From an uncultured Actinomycetes bacterium (GTDB lineage: Bacteria; Actinomycetota; Acidimicrobiia; Acidimicrobiales; Acidimicrobilacustridaceae), in NCBI GenBank assembly GCA_945957335.1, contig CAMFLJ010000001.1, positions 1 through 39,649 on the forward strand: a stretch of DNA of 39,649 nt. Direction: 5' to 3'. The notes below the pieces were generated by a model. That model had not been told where the DNA came from and ran no database searches. It worked only from the letters and a program-made list of their open reading frames with translations. The number at the start of each line of letters is the position of its first letter. The stretch's first letter is position 1. Below, piece by piece: positions 6,752 through 17,573 of this stretch. A program made the position numbers and the translations under genes.

Positions 6752-7648
6752 TCAGGTCGTGCCCTCGGCCAGCACGGTGCACGTCGTGGCGTCGACCACG
6801 AGCACCCGGGCGCCCGTTCCGCCGGCGCGATCGACCATGACGATCACCGGTCCGCCCGGCAGCTGGGCCACCGCGGCCGCGGCCCACGACTCACCCGGAG
6901 CGGGCGTGATCGGCGGGACCGGGCAGGTCGTCGGAGGCGAGGGCGCCGGGCTCACGTCGCTCGCTGTCGCCTGTTCGCGCTCGTTCGACCCCGCCCCGCG
7001 GGACGACCCGTCGAACTGGTGATCGAAGTCGGCTCCGGACGCCTCGAGCACCGCGAAGCGGGCGAGCACCGTGGCCGTGTCGGGCAGCGCACCGAGCTCG
7101 GCCAGGGAGGTCGCTGCGGCGGAGCCACCTGCGGTCGGCGCTGCGGCGTCGGCGGTGGACGAGCCGTCGGCCGGCGCGGTGGCGGACGCGGACCCGCTGC
7201 TGCTGGCGGAGTCGTTGGAGCTGGAGCGGCTGGCGACCCGGGCCAGGCTCACGCCCACGACGACGAGCACCACGGCAGCGGCCACCCCGGCCAGGGCGCC
7301 CGCCCAGGAGCGCCGGCGGTGGCGCCGCACGGCCAGCTCGTCGCGCCGGACCGGGCCGACCAGCAGATCGGGCGCCGGCACAGGTGTCGCGCTGACGGGC
7401 GCTGCGTCGTCGGCCGCCAGGCTCGCCGGTGGGGCCTCGTCCATCGCCCGGGCCAGCAGTCGGGCCGAGACGTCGGCGTCGAGCGGGGTGACCGGCTCGG
7501 CCAGGCGGGCCACGGCGGCACGGAGCTGCTCGAGCCGGGCGAGGGCCTCGGGCGAGGCCTCCACCAGGGCGCGCTCCTCCGGGGTGGCCGCACCGTCGAG
7601 CACGGCGGAGAGGAGCTCGTCGTCGATGGGGGAGCGGTCGTCGTTCAT
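6752..7648 (-). CDS. Putative membrane anti-sigma factor
   Basis: The 298-residue protein has an acidic N-terminal helical domain (DELLSAVLDGAATPEERALV) like the sigma-binding domain of anti-sigma factors. One membrane helix follows at about residues 114-137, then an Ala/Ser-rich extracytoplasmic region with a folded C-terminal part. The zinc motif HxxxCxxC of ZAS-type anti-sigma factors is absent, so any sensing does not use that switch. The ATG overlaps the stop of the upstream sigma gene (ATGA), a strong sign of a sigma/anti-sigma pair. Function is inferred from this context and topology; the C-terminal domain is not recognised. Confidence 0.75.
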   Translation of the reverse strand: MNDDRSPIDDELLSAVLDGAATPEERALVEASPEALARLEQLRAAVARLAEPVTPLDADVSARLLARAMDEAPPASLAADDAAPVSATPVPAPDLLVGPVRRDELAVRRHRRRSWAGALAGVAAAVVLVVVGVSLARVASRSSSNDSASSSGSASATAPADGSSTADAAAPTAGGSAAATSLAELGALPDTATVLARFAVLEASGADFDHQFDGSSRGAGSNEREQATASDVSPAPSPPTTCPVPPITPAPGESWAAAAVAQLPGGPVIVMVDRAGGTGARVLVVDATTCTVLAEGTT

Positions 7649-8199
7649 CTCTCGGTCCCTTCGACGTCGGCGACGCGGCCCGGGTTCCCGCCGGGCCGGT
7701 GGCCCTGACCGAGCAGGTCGGCGAGGCGGCCCCGGCCCCGCGCGATGCGGGAGCGCACCGTCCCCGGGGGGAGGTCGAGCACCTCGGCGATCTCGGCGTA
7801 GTCGAGCCCCAGCTGGTCGCGGAGCACGACCACCACGCGGAACTCCTCGGGCAGCTCGGCCAGGGCCAGGTCGAGGTCGAGCCGGTCGGACACCACGTCG
7901 CCCACCGGTGCACCCCGGTCTGGGAGGTCGAGGGTGGTGCCGGGAGCGTCGGCCGGCGACGGAGCGGCATCGAGGCGGGCGACGACTGTGGGGCGGCGGC
8001 CCCGGCGGCGCAGCTCGTCGAGGCACACGTTGGTGGTGACCCGGTGCACCCAGGTGTCGAACGCCGATCGATGGTCGAACCGGGGGAGGCCCCGGACGAC
8101 GGCGAGCAGGGCCTCCTGGGTGGCGTCCTCGGCGTCGGCGTCGTTGCCGCAGAGGCGTCGGCACAGCGCGTGGATGCGGTCGATCCGGTCCCGGAGCAC
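7645..8199 (-). CDS. sigM: ECF sigma factor, SigM-like; true start probably upstream
   Basis: Region 2 is shown by DAEDATQEALLAVVRGLPRFDHRSAFDTWVHRV and region 4 by LPEEFRVVVVLRDQLGLDYAEIAEVLDLPPGTVRSRIARGRGRL. Position beside DUF6049, anti-sigma and trxB matches SigM of mycobacteria and Streptomyces. Coordinates use the first standard start, GTG at 8197-8199. However, good region 2.1 similarity (DDDALVRAAQNGDRDALDLV) continues upstream in frame to about 8260. The only codons between that and the kinase TGA at 8290-8292 are non-standard; ATC ATC at 8263-8268 would fit a leaderless start behind TACCCT at 8275-8280. The symbol is assigned by context and family. Confidence 0.85.
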   Translation of the reverse strand: MLRDRIDRIHALCRRLCGNDADAEDATQEALLAVVRGLPRFDHRSAFDTWVHRVTTNVCLDELRRRGRRPTVVARLDAAPSPADAPGTTLDLPDRGAPVGDVVSDRLDLDLALAELPEEFRVVVVLRDQLGLDYAEIAEVLDLPPGTVRSRIARGRGRLADLLGQGHRPGGNPGRVADVEGTER

Positions 8200-8289
8200 C
8201 AGGTCGAGGGCGTCGCGATCGCCGTTCTGGGCGGCGCGGACCAGCGCGTCGTCGTCGTGCTCGATGATGGGTCGAGGGTAGTGGCGGCC

Positions 8290-9864
<1,575 letters not shown>

Positions 9865-9886
9865 GGTCGTGCTCCGTCCGGCGCGG

Positions 9887-10726
9887 TCACCCCTTGAGGT
9901 AGCACATGCCGATCACGCCGGGGCCGCCGTGGGTGCCGATGACGGCACCGATCTTTCCCAGGCGGATCTGCTCTCGCGGGTAGCGCGAGGCGATCATGTC
10001 GAGGAACTCGTCGATGTCGGGTGCCTCGCCGTGGAGGACCGACAGCTCGGAGACGGAGGGCTCCTCGAAGAGCTTGTCGCGCAGCCAGGTGAGCGCGCGG
10101 GTGCGGGTGCGCTGCTTGCCGGCCTCCTCGACCGCCCCGTCGGCGATGTGGATGATCGGCTTCACCGACAGCATCGAGCCGAGGAGGGCCTTGGCGCTGC
10201 CGATGCGCCCGCCCTTCTTCAGGTTCTCGAGGGTGTCGAGCGCGCCGTAGATCTCGGTGCGCCCGACCATGGAGAGGACGAGCTGCTCCACGGCGTCGGC
10301 ATCGGCACCGTCGGCGGCCGCGGCCGCGGCGTCGAGCACCATCGTGCCGAGCCCGCCGGTGAGCGAGAGGCTGTCGATGACGCGGACGTCGAGCTGGCCC
10401 TCGAGCTCCTTGGCGGCGGTGCGGGCGGACTGCACGGTGGCCGAGAGAGCGCCGGAGAGGTTGACGCACACGACCGCGTCGGCCCCGGCCTCCGCGGCGG
10501 CGCGGAACTCCTGCTCGAAGCGGCCCGGCGAGGGGGCGGCGGTCTCGGGCAGCAGGCCGGTGGAGGCCATCTTGGCGTAGAAGTCCTCGACGCTGAGCTG
10601 CTCGCGGTCGACGTACTCGTCGTTTCCGAAGCGGATGCTGAGGGGCACCACGCCGATGCCGTGGGCCGAGGTCTCGGCCTCGGTCAGGTCGCACGAGCTG
10701 TCGGTGACGATGTGGACGCGGCTCAC
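9887..10726 (-). CDS. DegV family fatty-acid-binding protein
   Basis: DegV proteins bind fatty acids and, in some bacteria, deliver them to fatty acid kinase FakA. The sequence opens with VHIVTDSSCDL, the DegV N-terminal signature. It also has GALSATVQSA, DSLSLTGGLG and the C-terminal IGAVIGTHGGPGVIGMCY. Its 279 residues are typical. The GTG at 10724-10726 overlaps the DUF6049 stop as GTGA, so translation is likely coupled. No fakA-like gene is in the window. The open frame continues upstream, but the extra residues are antisense of DUF6049's end region and do not match the family. Confidence 0.92.
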   Translation of the reverse strand: MSRVHIVTDSSCDLTEAETSAHGIGVVPLSIRFGNDEYVDREQLSVEDFYAKMASTGLLPETAAPSPGRFEQEFRAAAEAGADAVVCVNLSGALSATVQSARTAAKELEGQLDVRVIDSLSLTGGLGTMVLDAAAAAADGADADAVEQLVLSMVGRTEIYGALDTLENLKKGGRIGSAKALLGSMLSVKPIIHIADGAVEEAGKQRTRTRALTWLRDKLFEEPSVSELSVLHGEAPDIDEFLDMIASRYPREQIRLGKIGAVIGTHGGPGVIGMCYLKG

Positions 10727-12900
10727 GGGCCCTCCAGTGGATCGGTGTCGAGCGCAGGTCGGCCGGCGTCGGGCGCGGGCGGCTCGGTCTGCGGCGGAGC
10801 GTAGCCACCTGGCTCGGTGCCCGACCGGGCGGGATGGTTCGACGCCACCAGCTTCCGGGCCCGGCGCGTGGTCCGGAAGTGCCGGGCCCACCACACGAGC
10901 AGGAAGAGCCCGGCGCCGATGGAGAGCACCAGGCCGACGCCCGAGATGGCGGTGGAGCGCACGGTGTAGGTGCTGGTCGCGACGGGCAGGTTGCCGTCGG
11001 CCGAGGTGATGGCGACGTCGAGCGGGAAGGCGCCCGAGGCGCGGGTCTCGACCTGGAGGTCGATGGTGGTGGTCTGGGCCGCAGGGAGCTCCTGATCGAT
11101 GATCGAGCCCTCGGGGAAGTCGAGCTTGGCGCTGCTGAGCACGATGCGGACCCGGGCCGGCACCGGCAGGCGGTTCTCGAGGTTCAGCGGGACCCGGCCC
11201 GACGACGAGGTGAGGGTGACGACCTGCTCGGGTGAGACCACGATCTCGCCGGTGATGGCGGAGGTCTGGGTGGAGGCCCCGGCGAGCATGGCGAGCTTCT
11301 CGTCGTTGCTGAGGTCACGCGAGCCGGACGACAGCACGGTGAGGGTGACCGGGTCGGTGACGGTCGGCGCGGAGGGCACCAGGCTGAGCAGGCCGGCGAG
11401 GGAGGTGCGGGCCGAGCGCAGGGCGGTGGGGTAGCGACCGAGGTCCGAGGGCGGAGCGGAGCGGTAGCCGCGCACGAGCGTGGACGAGCGGCCGTTGACC
11501 GTCGAGGTGGCCACCTGGGTGGTGGTGAACAGGTCGGCGACCGTGACGGGGCTGACGAGTGCCTCTCCCGCGCTGCCCGACGCGGCGCCGGTGGGGTCGG
11601 CGAGCCCGGCGAGCAGGGTCGAGAGGGCGGCCGGGTCGGCGGTGCCGGGGACGGCCACCGCCACGCCGTGGCCCGAACCGGTCTGGCTCAGCTGCAGCAT
11701 CGCCAGCTCGGCCAGGGCCCGGTGGCCGGCCAGCACGGGGTCGTCGGTGCCGACCAGCCGCGACGCGGTGCCCTCGTCGGCGACGACGGCCCTCACCGGG
11801 CCCGCGTCGCCGGCGTCGATCTCGAACTGGTCGGCGAAGGTGGTGGTGCGGGTGCGGTCGCTCAGCGCCTCCAGTTGCCCGGAGGGCACCACGACCGACG
11901 TGGCGCCCAGGCCCTTCAGGCGGGCGAGGGCGGCCTCGCTGACCGTGGGGTCGAGCACGGCGGTGGAGGTGTCGGGCTTGGCGGCGAGGAGCCCGACGAG
12001 GGTGCCGGTGCCGGCGGCGTACTGGTCGTCCATCTCGGTGCCGAGCCCGGCCGCCACCCAGGCGCCGGTGTCGATCGGGGCGTAGGGCGCGGCGAGGAGC
12101 TGGCGCGAGACCTTGCTCTGCAGGCCACCGAGCGCGCTCGTGCCGTCGGGCTGGGAGCGGTTCAGCAGCGAGAGCGACTCGGGCGACGGGGCGAGGGTGA
12201 GGGGCACGTCGGTGCGGTTCCCGACGACCTTGATGGTGGCGCCGAGGTCGGCTGCGGACGCCTCGTCGAGGCTGGGGGACCCGTCGTCGGCGACGGCGAC
12301 GTCGCCCTCGAGGGGCACGACGACGCCCACCGAGAGGCGCGCCTCGGGCGTGGAGCTGGGGGCGCCGAGCCGCAGGAGGGTGGTGGTGAGGTGGGCGATG
12401 GGCTCCCTCGAGCCGGCGGGGTACACCTGCACGACGAGGGGGTAGACGCCGGCGTTCGAGAGCTGCACCCCGTCGGGGGCGGTGGGCGGGCCGATGCTGA
12501 CGGGGAGCGTGACCACGAACGTGCCGTCGGCCGCCGAGGTGGCCTCGACGACCGTGCGGCGTGGGGTCGACCAGATCGGGCTCCCGAGGCCCTGGTCGGC
12601 GACGGCGCCGTCGAGAGCAGCCCGGGTGCGGACGCGGTTGTAGAGCTCGGCGCGCACCTCGGCCCCGGCGGGGATGCCGTCGCCGCGCAGTGCGATCTGG
12701 AACACGCCGTCGGGCCCGACCCACGCCGTCTGCTGCACGAGCGCGAGGGTGGGGGCGGCGGTGGCGCCCGACTGCGCCGCCGCGGGGATCGTGCCGGCGA
12801 GCGCGGCGGCCACCACCACGAGCGCGGCCAGGAGGGCGCCCAGCGCGACGAAGGGGGAGCGTGGGGGGCGGACGGCGTGGTGGCCCCTGTGCAGGCTCAC
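10723..12900 (-). CDS. DUF6049 family envelope protein
   Basis: This large secreted or membrane-anchored protein of 725 residues corresponds to the mycobacterial Rv3909 position next to sigM. An N-terminal signal segment (FVALGALLAALVVVAAALAGTIPAAAQS) is followed by a long extracytoplasmic region. Near the C-terminus lies one membrane helix (GVGLVLSIGAGLFLLVWWA) and a basic cytoplasmic tail. The molecular role of the family is unknown. In other actinobacteria it sits between a MutT-like gene and mviN. The GTG start at 12898-12900 overlaps the GNAT stop (GTGA), and the end overlaps degV likewise. Confidence 0.85.
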   Translation of the reverse strand: MSLHRGHHAVRPPRSPFVALGALLAALVVVAAALAGTIPAAAQSGATAAPTLALVQQTAWVGPDGVFQIALRGDGIPAGAEVRAELYNRVRTRAALDGAVADQGLGSPIWSTPRRTVVEATSAADGTFVVTLPVSIGPPTAPDGVQLSNAGVYPLVVQVYPAGSREPIAHLTTTLLRLGAPSSTPEARLSVGVVVPLEGDVAVADDGSPSLDEASAADLGATIKVVGNRTDVPLTLAPSPESLSLLNRSQPDGTSALGGLQSKVSRQLLAAPYAPIDTGAWVAAGLGTEMDDQYAAGTGTLVGLLAAKPDTSTAVLDPTVSEAALARLKGLGATSVVVPSGQLEALSDRTRTTTFADQFEIDAGDAGPVRAVVADEGTASRLVGTDDPVLAGHRALAELAMLQLSQTGSGHGVAVAVPGTADPAALSTLLAGLADPTGAASGSAGEALVSPVTVADLFTTTQVATSTVNGRSSTLVRGYRSAPPSDLGRYPTALRSARTSLAGLLSLVPSAPTVTDPVTLTVLSSGSRDLSNDEKLAMLAGASTQTSAITGEIVVSPEQVVTLTSSSGRVPLNLENRLPVPARVRIVLSSAKLDFPEGSIIDQELPAAQTTTIDLQVETRASGAFPLDVAITSADGNLPVATSTYTVRSTAISGVGLVLSIGAGLFLLVWWARHFRTTRRARKLVASNHPARSGTEPGGYAPPQTEPPAPDAGRPALDTDPLEGP

Positions 12901-13619
12901 CTCGCCGGTCCGTCGTCGAGGGGGAGCTCGAGCACGGCCAGGCCGGTGGGCTCGGTGCGGAAGCCGAGGTGCTCGTAGAGGCGCAGGGCGCGGCGGTTGC
13001 CCTCCTGGGTGTTGACCAGCACCGACGCGCAGCCCTTGCGGCGGCACCAGTCGAGCGAGTCACCCACGAGGGCGGTGCCTATGCCACGCCCGTGGAGGTC
13101 GGGGTGGACGGCGAGGCGCTGGAGGTAGCCGAGGGTGCCGGCCCGCCCGGTGACGTGGTAGCCGACCACGCGGCCGTCCACGGTGGCGACGCGGAAGCGG
13201 GCGTGGGGGGTGGCGGTGCGGGCGTCGGCGAGGCCGGGCGCGTCGAAGCGCCAGAACCGGTCGAAGGCCAGCCCGTCGACGGCGAGGACGTCGGTGATGT
13301 CGCGCTGGCGGCCGCGGCGCAGGCGGGTGCCGGGGGCGCGGGGCTCGGGCACGCGGCGCAGGTCGTGGCCGAGGAGGTGCAGGCGCTCGTGCACGGTGAA
13401 GCCGATGGCGGCGAACGGCGGCTGCTCGATGGCGGTGAGCGCGGGGGTGAGCACCGAGCGGTAGCCGCGGGCCCGCAGCTCATCGAGCGCGCGCGCCAGC
13501 CCCGACGAGCTCGGGGTGATGCCCGGGGTCGGGCTCAGGAGCGCGACGGAAGGGTCCCCGCGCCACGAGCCGATCCGCAGGCGGTCGGCGCCCCCGGTGA
13601 TGGTGTCGAGTCGTCGCAT
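12897..13619 (-). CDS. GNAT family N-acetyltransferase
   Basis: The C-terminal half is a clear GNAT acetyl-CoA binding fold: YLQRLAVHPDLHGRGIGTALV carries the motif A loop (Q/RxxGxG/A type), followed by SVLVNTQEGNRRALRLYEHLGF (motif B). The N-terminal 100 residues are less conserved and may form a second, degenerate GNAT-like domain. The substrate is unknown. It is the first gene of the long minus-strand string, where mycobacteria have mutT4. A TAGGCT box on the minus strand (13632-13637) lies 12 nt before the ATG and is a plausible -10. It diverges from the deacetylase gene at 13721. Confidence 0.85.
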   Translation of the reverse strand: MRRLDTITGGADRLRIGSWRGDPSVALLSPTPGITPSSSGLARALDELRARGYRSVLTPALTAIEQPPFAAIGFTVHERLHLLGHDLRRVPEPRAPGTRLRRGRQRDITDVLAVDGLAFDRFWRFDAPGLADARTATPHARFRVATVDGRVVGYHVTGRAGTLGYLQRLAVHPDLHGRGIGTALVGDSLDWCRRKGCASVLVNTQEGNRRALRLYEHLGFRTEPTGLAVLELPLDDGPAR

Positions 13620-13707
13620 GGCCGTGGCGCGAGCCTACGACCGATCGCGTTCGCGACCCGGGCGTGCGCGGGTCGATCGGCCCTGGGGAGCGCCACGGGC
13701 CCGGGGA

Positions 13708-13713
13708 TAGCGT
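13708..13713 (+). promoter_or_regulatory. -10 element for leaderless deacetylase mRNA
   Basis: TAGCGT ends 7 nt before the GTG at 13721, the spacing expected when transcription begins at the start codon. Confidence 0.5.
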
Positions 13714-13720
13714 GGCCGCC

Positions 13721-14731
13721 GTGACGATCCTGCTCGCGGTGCACCCGCAGTTCCTGCTGCACGACACCGGCCCGGGCCACCCCGAGCGCCCGGCTCGGCT
13801 CACCGCGGTCATGGAGGGCATCGACGCCGCCGGGCTGCGCGCCGCCATCGTCCGCTTCGAGCCCGGTCCGGCGCCCTGGGACCTCATCGAGAAGGTGCAC
13901 CCGGGGCGCTACCTGCTGGCCCTCGAGGAGTTCAGCGCCATGGGCGGCGGCCACCTCGACGGCGACACGGTGGTGTCGGAGGACTCCTTCGCCGCCCTGC
14001 TGCGCGCTGCCGGTGCCGGCCTCGACGCCGTGGCCCGCCTCGACGCCGGCGAGGGCGACTACGCCTTCTGCGCGGTGCGGCCCCCCGGCCACCACGCCAC
14101 GCCCCGTCAGGCGATGGGGTTCTGCCTGGTCAACAACGTGGCCGTCACCGCCATGGCCCTGGCCGACCGCGGCGAGCGGGTGCTGATCGTCGACTACGAC
14201 GCCCACCACGGCAACGGCACCCAGGACGTCTTCTTCCGCGACCCCCGGGTCCTCTACGTGTCGATGCACGAGTACCCGCTCTACCCCGGCACGGGCGCGC
14301 TCGAGGAGGTCGGCTGGGGCGAGGGCGCCGGCTACACGATCAACTTCCCGTTCCCCCGTGGCACCACCGGCGACGCCTACCGCCTCGCGATCGACGAGGT
14401 CGTGCGCCCGGTCGTCGAGTCGTGGCAGCCGACCTGGCTGTTGATCTCGGCCGGGTTCGACGCCCACCGCCGCGACCCCCTCACCGGCCTGGCGCTCACC
14501 GCCGGCGACTACGCCGACCTCACCCGTGAGCTCGCCGGCCTCGTGCCGAAGGGCCGCTGCGTCGTCTACCTCGAGGGGGGCTACGACCTCGAGGCGCTCA
14601 GCTCGTGCACGGGCGCGGCGCTGGCCGCGCTGGTCGACGTCGACCACCGCCCCGAGGCGGCCTCGAGCGGTGGCCCCGGGCGCACCGTGGTCGACGCCGT
14701 CGCCCACCTCCGGGCCGCGCACCCGCACTGA
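13721..14731 (+). CDS. HDAC/AcuC-like zinc deacetylase
   Basis: This arginase-deacetylase fold protein of 336 residues belongs to the class I/II histone deacetylase superfamily, which in bacteria includes AcuC and acetylpolyamine amidohydrolases. Visible motifs are HPERPARL, RPPGHHA (catalytic His pair), DYDAHHGNGTQ and AGFDAHRRDP (zinc ligands Asp and His) and EGGYDLEAL. The substrate cannot be told from the sequence. I chose the GTG at 13721, where the family similarity begins; the open frame before it contains the promoter region. It is followed 42 nt later by the CCA-adding enzyme gene, which has its own promoter. Confidence 0.9.
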   Translation: MTILLAVHPQFLLHDTGPGHPERPARLTAVMEGIDAAGLRAAIVRFEPGPAPWDLIEKVHPGRYLLALEEFSAMGGGHLDGDTVVSEDSFAALLRAAGAGLDAVARLDAGEGDYAFCAVRPPGHHATPRQAMGFCLVNNVAVTAMALADRGERVLIVDYDAHHGNGTQDVFFRDPRVLYVSMHEYPLYPGTGALEEVGWGEGAGYTINFPFPRGTTGDAYRLAIDEVVRPVVESWQPTWLLISAGFDAHRRDPLTGLALTAGDYADLTRELAGLVPKGRCVVYLEGGYDLEALSSCTGAALAALVDVDHRPEAASSGGPGRTVVDAVAHLRAAHPH

Positions 14732-14759
14732 CCCCGCCGGGCCGCGGTGGCGGCACCGG

Positions 14760-14765
14760 TAGCCT
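14760..14765 (+). promoter_or_regulatory. -10 element for leaderless CCA-adding enzyme mRNA
   Basis: TAGCCT lies 8 nt before the GTG at 14774. This also argues against the earlier in-frame GTG at 14747. Confidence 0.5.
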
Positions 14766-14773
14766 CGTCGCCC

Positions 14774-16171
14774 GTGATCCCCGACCGGTTGCGCCCCGTC
14801 CTCGAGCGCACGACCCCGCTGGCCGAGCGCTTCGCCGCGTCCGGCCACCGGATCTACCTGGTCGGCGGCGTCGTGCGCGACCTGCTGCTCGGCCGCGACA
14901 TGTCGACGGGGCGCGACATCGACCTCACCACCGACGCCCGCCCCGAGGAGACCAAGCGCCTGGTCAAGGGCTGGGCCGACTCGGTGTGGACCCAGGGCGA
15001 GCGCTTCGGCACCATCGGCTGCCGCAAGGACGGGTGGGACTTCGAGATCACCACCCACCGGGCCGAGGCCTACGACCCCGACTCGCGCAAGCCCGTCGTC
15101 GAGTTCTCCGACGCCATCGAGGCGGACCTGTCGCGCCGCGACTTCACGGTGAACGCGATGGCCCTCGCCCTGCCCGAGCCGGTGCTGATCGACCCCTTCG
15201 GCGGCGCCGACGACCTCGCCGCCGGGCGCCTGCGCACGCCGCTCTCGCCCGAGGTCTCCTTCTCCGACGACCCGCTGCGCATGCTGCGCGCCGCCCGGTT
15301 CATCGCCGGCTACGGCCTCGAGCCGGTGCCGGAGCTCACCGCCGCGGTGGAGGCCATGGCCGACCGGATCGAGATCGTGTCGGCCGAGCGCATCCGCGAC
15401 GAGTTCGACAAGCTGATCGTGGTCGACGACCCGAGCGCCGGCCTGTGGTTCCTGGCCGACACCGGCCTCATCGACCGGTTCCTCCCCGAGTTCGGCAAGA
15501 TGCGCCTCGAGCAGGACCCGATCCACCGCCACAAGGACGTGCTCACCCACACCATCGCGGTGGTGGCCAAGACCAGGCCCGACCGCCTGGTGCGCCTCGG
15601 GGCGCTCTACCACGACGTCGGCAAGCCCCGGACCCGCTCGATCGGCGACGCCGGCGTGTCGTTCCACCACCACGAGGTCGTCGGCGCCCGCATGACCCGC
15701 GAGCGCATGAAGGCCCTGAAGTACTCCACCGACGACATCGAGGCGGTGAGCCGCCTGGTGTTCCTCCACCTGCGGTTCCACACCTACAAGATGGGCTGGA
15801 CCGACTCGGCCGTCCGCCGCTTCGTGCGCGACGCCGACGACCTGCTGCCCGAGCTGATCGAGCTCACCCGTTGCGACTGCACCACCCGCAACGAGAAGAA
15901 GGCCCGGGCGCTCTCGCGGCGGATGGACGAGCTCGAGGAGCGCATCGCCGAGCTCCAGGCCCGCGAGGAGCTCAAGTCGATCCGGCCCGACCTCGACGGC
16001 AACCAGGTGATGGCCCACCTCGGGCTCGCTCCCGGCCGTGACGTGGGCGAGGCGCTCGACTTCCTGCTCGAGCTGCGCCTCGAGGAGGGCCCGCTCGGCA
16101 CCGACGAGGCCTACGAGCGCCTCGACGCCTGGTGGGCCGAGCGCCAGGCCGCCGCCGGCAGCACCGCCTGA
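14774..16171 (+). CDS. CCA tRNA nucleotidyltransferase
   Basis: The enzyme adds or repairs the 3' CCA end of tRNAs. The class II nucleotidyltransferase head shows GGVVRDLLLGR and the metal-binding DIDLTT. RRDFTVNAMAL and DPLRMLRAARF belong to the neck/body. A C-terminal HD domain is present (LYHDVGKPRT). The length is 465 residues from the GTG at 14774. This corresponds to the pcnA-annotated gene (Rv3907c) that flanks the sigM locus in mycobacteria. It ends 10 bp from the convergent methyltransferase gene. A small inverted repeat (ACCGCC, TGA, GGCGGT, 16163-16177) spans its stop. Confidence 0.94.
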   Translation: MIPDRLRPVLERTTPLAERFAASGHRIYLVGGVVRDLLLGRDMSTGRDIDLTTDARPEETKRLVKGWADSVWTQGERFGTIGCRKDGWDFEITTHRAEAYDPDSRKPVVEFSDAIEADLSRRDFTVNAMALALPEPVLIDPFGGADDLAAGRLRTPLSPEVSFSDDPLRMLRAARFIAGYGLEPVPELTAAVEAMADRIEIVSAERIRDEFDKLIVVDDPSAGLWFLADTGLIDRFLPEFGKMRLEQDPIHRHKDVLTHTIAVVAKTRPDRLVRLGALYHDVGKPRTRSIGDAGVSFHHHEVVGARMTRERMKALKYSTDDIEAVSRLVFLHLRFHTYKMGWTDSAVRRFVRDADDLLPELIELTRCDCTTRNEKKARALSRRMDELEERIAELQAREELKSIRPDLDGNQVMAHLGLAPGRDVGEALDFLLELRLEEGPLGTDEAYERLDAWWAERQAAAGSTA

Positions 16172-16181
16172 GGCGGTCGGG

Positions 16182-16910
16182 TCAGACGCCGTCCTTGCGG
16201 CCCCGCACCACGAGGGTGGCGGGCACGAGGCTCATGGTCTCGGTCCAGAACGGGCTCGGCAGGTCGTGCTCGACGGGCGGCTCGAGCAGGGCGTCGACGC
16301 GGAAGTTGGCCCGGCCGAACGACGAGAACACGTCGGCCACCGTGCGGGGGTGCACGCGGTCGTCCCCGACGGCGCGCGAGGCCCGGTCGGCATAGGGGCG
16401 GCGCACCCGGGGCGGGCCGGGCTCGGTGTCGTCGAGCATCAGGAACGCCGGGTGGGGCAGCGAGCACACCAGCGCGGAGCCGGTGCGCAGCACCCGGTTG
16501 ACCTGGCGCAGCACGCGGTCGAGGTCGTCGACCCGGCCCAGCTCGTGGGCCGAGAGGGCGGCGTCGATGGTGTCGGCCCGCACGAACGCCAGCTCGGCGA
16601 GGTCGCCGTGGTGCAGCTCGAGCTTGACCTCGTGGGCGTCGGCCAGCCCTCGGGCGGCGTCGAGGCGGTCGAGGTGGCCGTCGACGACGATCACGTGGGC
16701 GCCCTGCCCGGCGAGGGCCACCGCGGTGTGGCCGTGGCCGGCGCCGAGCACCAGCACCCGCTTGCCCTCGGTGGGGCCGAGGAGGCGCAGCGCGGACTCG
16801 TCCGGGATGTCCGGGCCGTAGCTGACGACGTCGACGGGGAGCTCGGCGTCGGCCGGGAAGGCGGCGACGGGGAGGGGTGGCGACGTGGAGAAGAGGGCCG
16901 GCTCGTTCAC
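16182..16910 (-). CDS. Class I SAM-dependent methyltransferase
   Basis: This Rossmann-type methyltransferase of 242 residues has motif I VLVLGAGHGHTAVAL, an acidic residue after the second strand (VIVVDGHLDRLDAA), and a motif-IV-like IDAALSAHELGRV. The middle resembles methyltransf_11/25 domains. The substrate is unknown. The GTG at 16908-16910 begins VNEPALF; an upstream in-frame start adds only 15 low-complexity residues. It diverges from the DUF5318 gene and converges with the CCA-adding enzyme gene. Confidence 0.85.
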   Translation of the reverse strand: MNEPALFSTSPPLPVAAFPADAELPVDVVSYGPDIPDESALRLLGPTEGKRVLVLGAGHGHTAVALAGQGAHVIVVDGHLDRLDAARGLADAHEVKLELHHGDLAELAFVRADTIDAALSAHELGRVDDLDRVLRQVNRVLRTGSALVCSLPHPAFLMLDDTEPGPPRVRRPYADRASRAVGDDRVHPRTVADVFSSFGRANFRVDALLEPPVEHDLPSPFWTETMSLVPATLVVRGRKDGV

Positions 16911-17028
16911 CCGGCCAGTCTCCCGCGGTGCGCCCGCGGGCCGGTGGACCGGCATCCGGCTCCCGACGACCGCCCGCGCCCTCCTCGGTCGTTCGACCGT
17001 GCGCGGCTCCTCCGGTGCGGCGTGTCGC

Positions 17029-17034
17029 TACCCT
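17029..17034 (+). promoter_or_regulatory. -10 element for leaderless DUF5318 mRNA
   Basis: TACCCT lies 8 nt before the GTG at 17043. Confidence 0.5.
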
Positions 17035-17042
17035 CGGGTGCC

Positions 17043-17447
17043 GTGAGCTTCGGACCGGGATCGATGCGCGGCGCACCCTCCGGTGCGCCCGGCGAGGTCG
17101 ACTACCGGCTCGCGCGCCAGCACCTGATCTCCGAATACCGCAAGGGCCGGCTCGCCCAGCACGAGGTCTGCGACGCCCACCCCGAGCTCGTGCGCGCCGC
17201 CCGGGAGGCCTCGCAGCCGTCCGACCGCGACTGCCCGATCTGCGAGGACGAGAAGCTGGTGCTCGTCTCCTACGTCTTCGGCCCCCGGCTGCCCAGCCAC
17301 GGGCGCTGCATCACCACGGCCAAGGAGCTCAAGGACCTCTCCCGCCGCCAGGGCGAGTACGCCTGCTACGTGGTCGAGGTGTGCCCCGGCTGCAGCTGGA
17401 ACCACCTGGCCCGCACGTTCATCCTCAACCCCGCCCGCTCGGCCTAG
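17043..17447 (+). CDS. DUF5318 family protein, zinc-ribbon-like
   Basis: The 134-residue protein fits the actinobacterial DUF5318 family, whose function is unknown. An N-terminal helical part (YRLARQHLISEYRKGRL) is followed by CPICEDEK and, about 60 residues later, CPGCSWN. These two CxxC pairs probably bind one zinc. A further HGRC lies between them. The gene usually sits just before a class A PBP gene, as here. The start is the GTG 8 nt after a TACCCT box. Confidence 0.85.
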   Translation: MSFGPGSMRGAPSGAPGEVDYRLARQHLISEYRKGRLAQHEVCDAHPELVRAAREASQPSDRDCPICEDEKLVLVSYVFGPRLPSHGRCITTAKELKDLSRRQGEYACYVVEVCPGCSWNHLARTFILNPARSA

Positions 17448-17573
17448 GCCCGTGCCGTGCCGGGTAGGGGGGCTCGTCGCGGCGTTTCCTTCGCTCTGCG
17501 TTATGTCGTCCGACAGAGACTGACCGGACGCCCGCCCGCAGGTCGCCTTCCCACGGAGCTCTGACCCACCCCC

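Noticed and set aside
10727..12900. A hidden MurJ gene within the sigM locus
   Set aside because: The long frame here is DUF6049, with one signal segment and one C-terminal helix, not the 13-14 helices of MurJ; no other polytopic protein is coded between 8290 and 13619.
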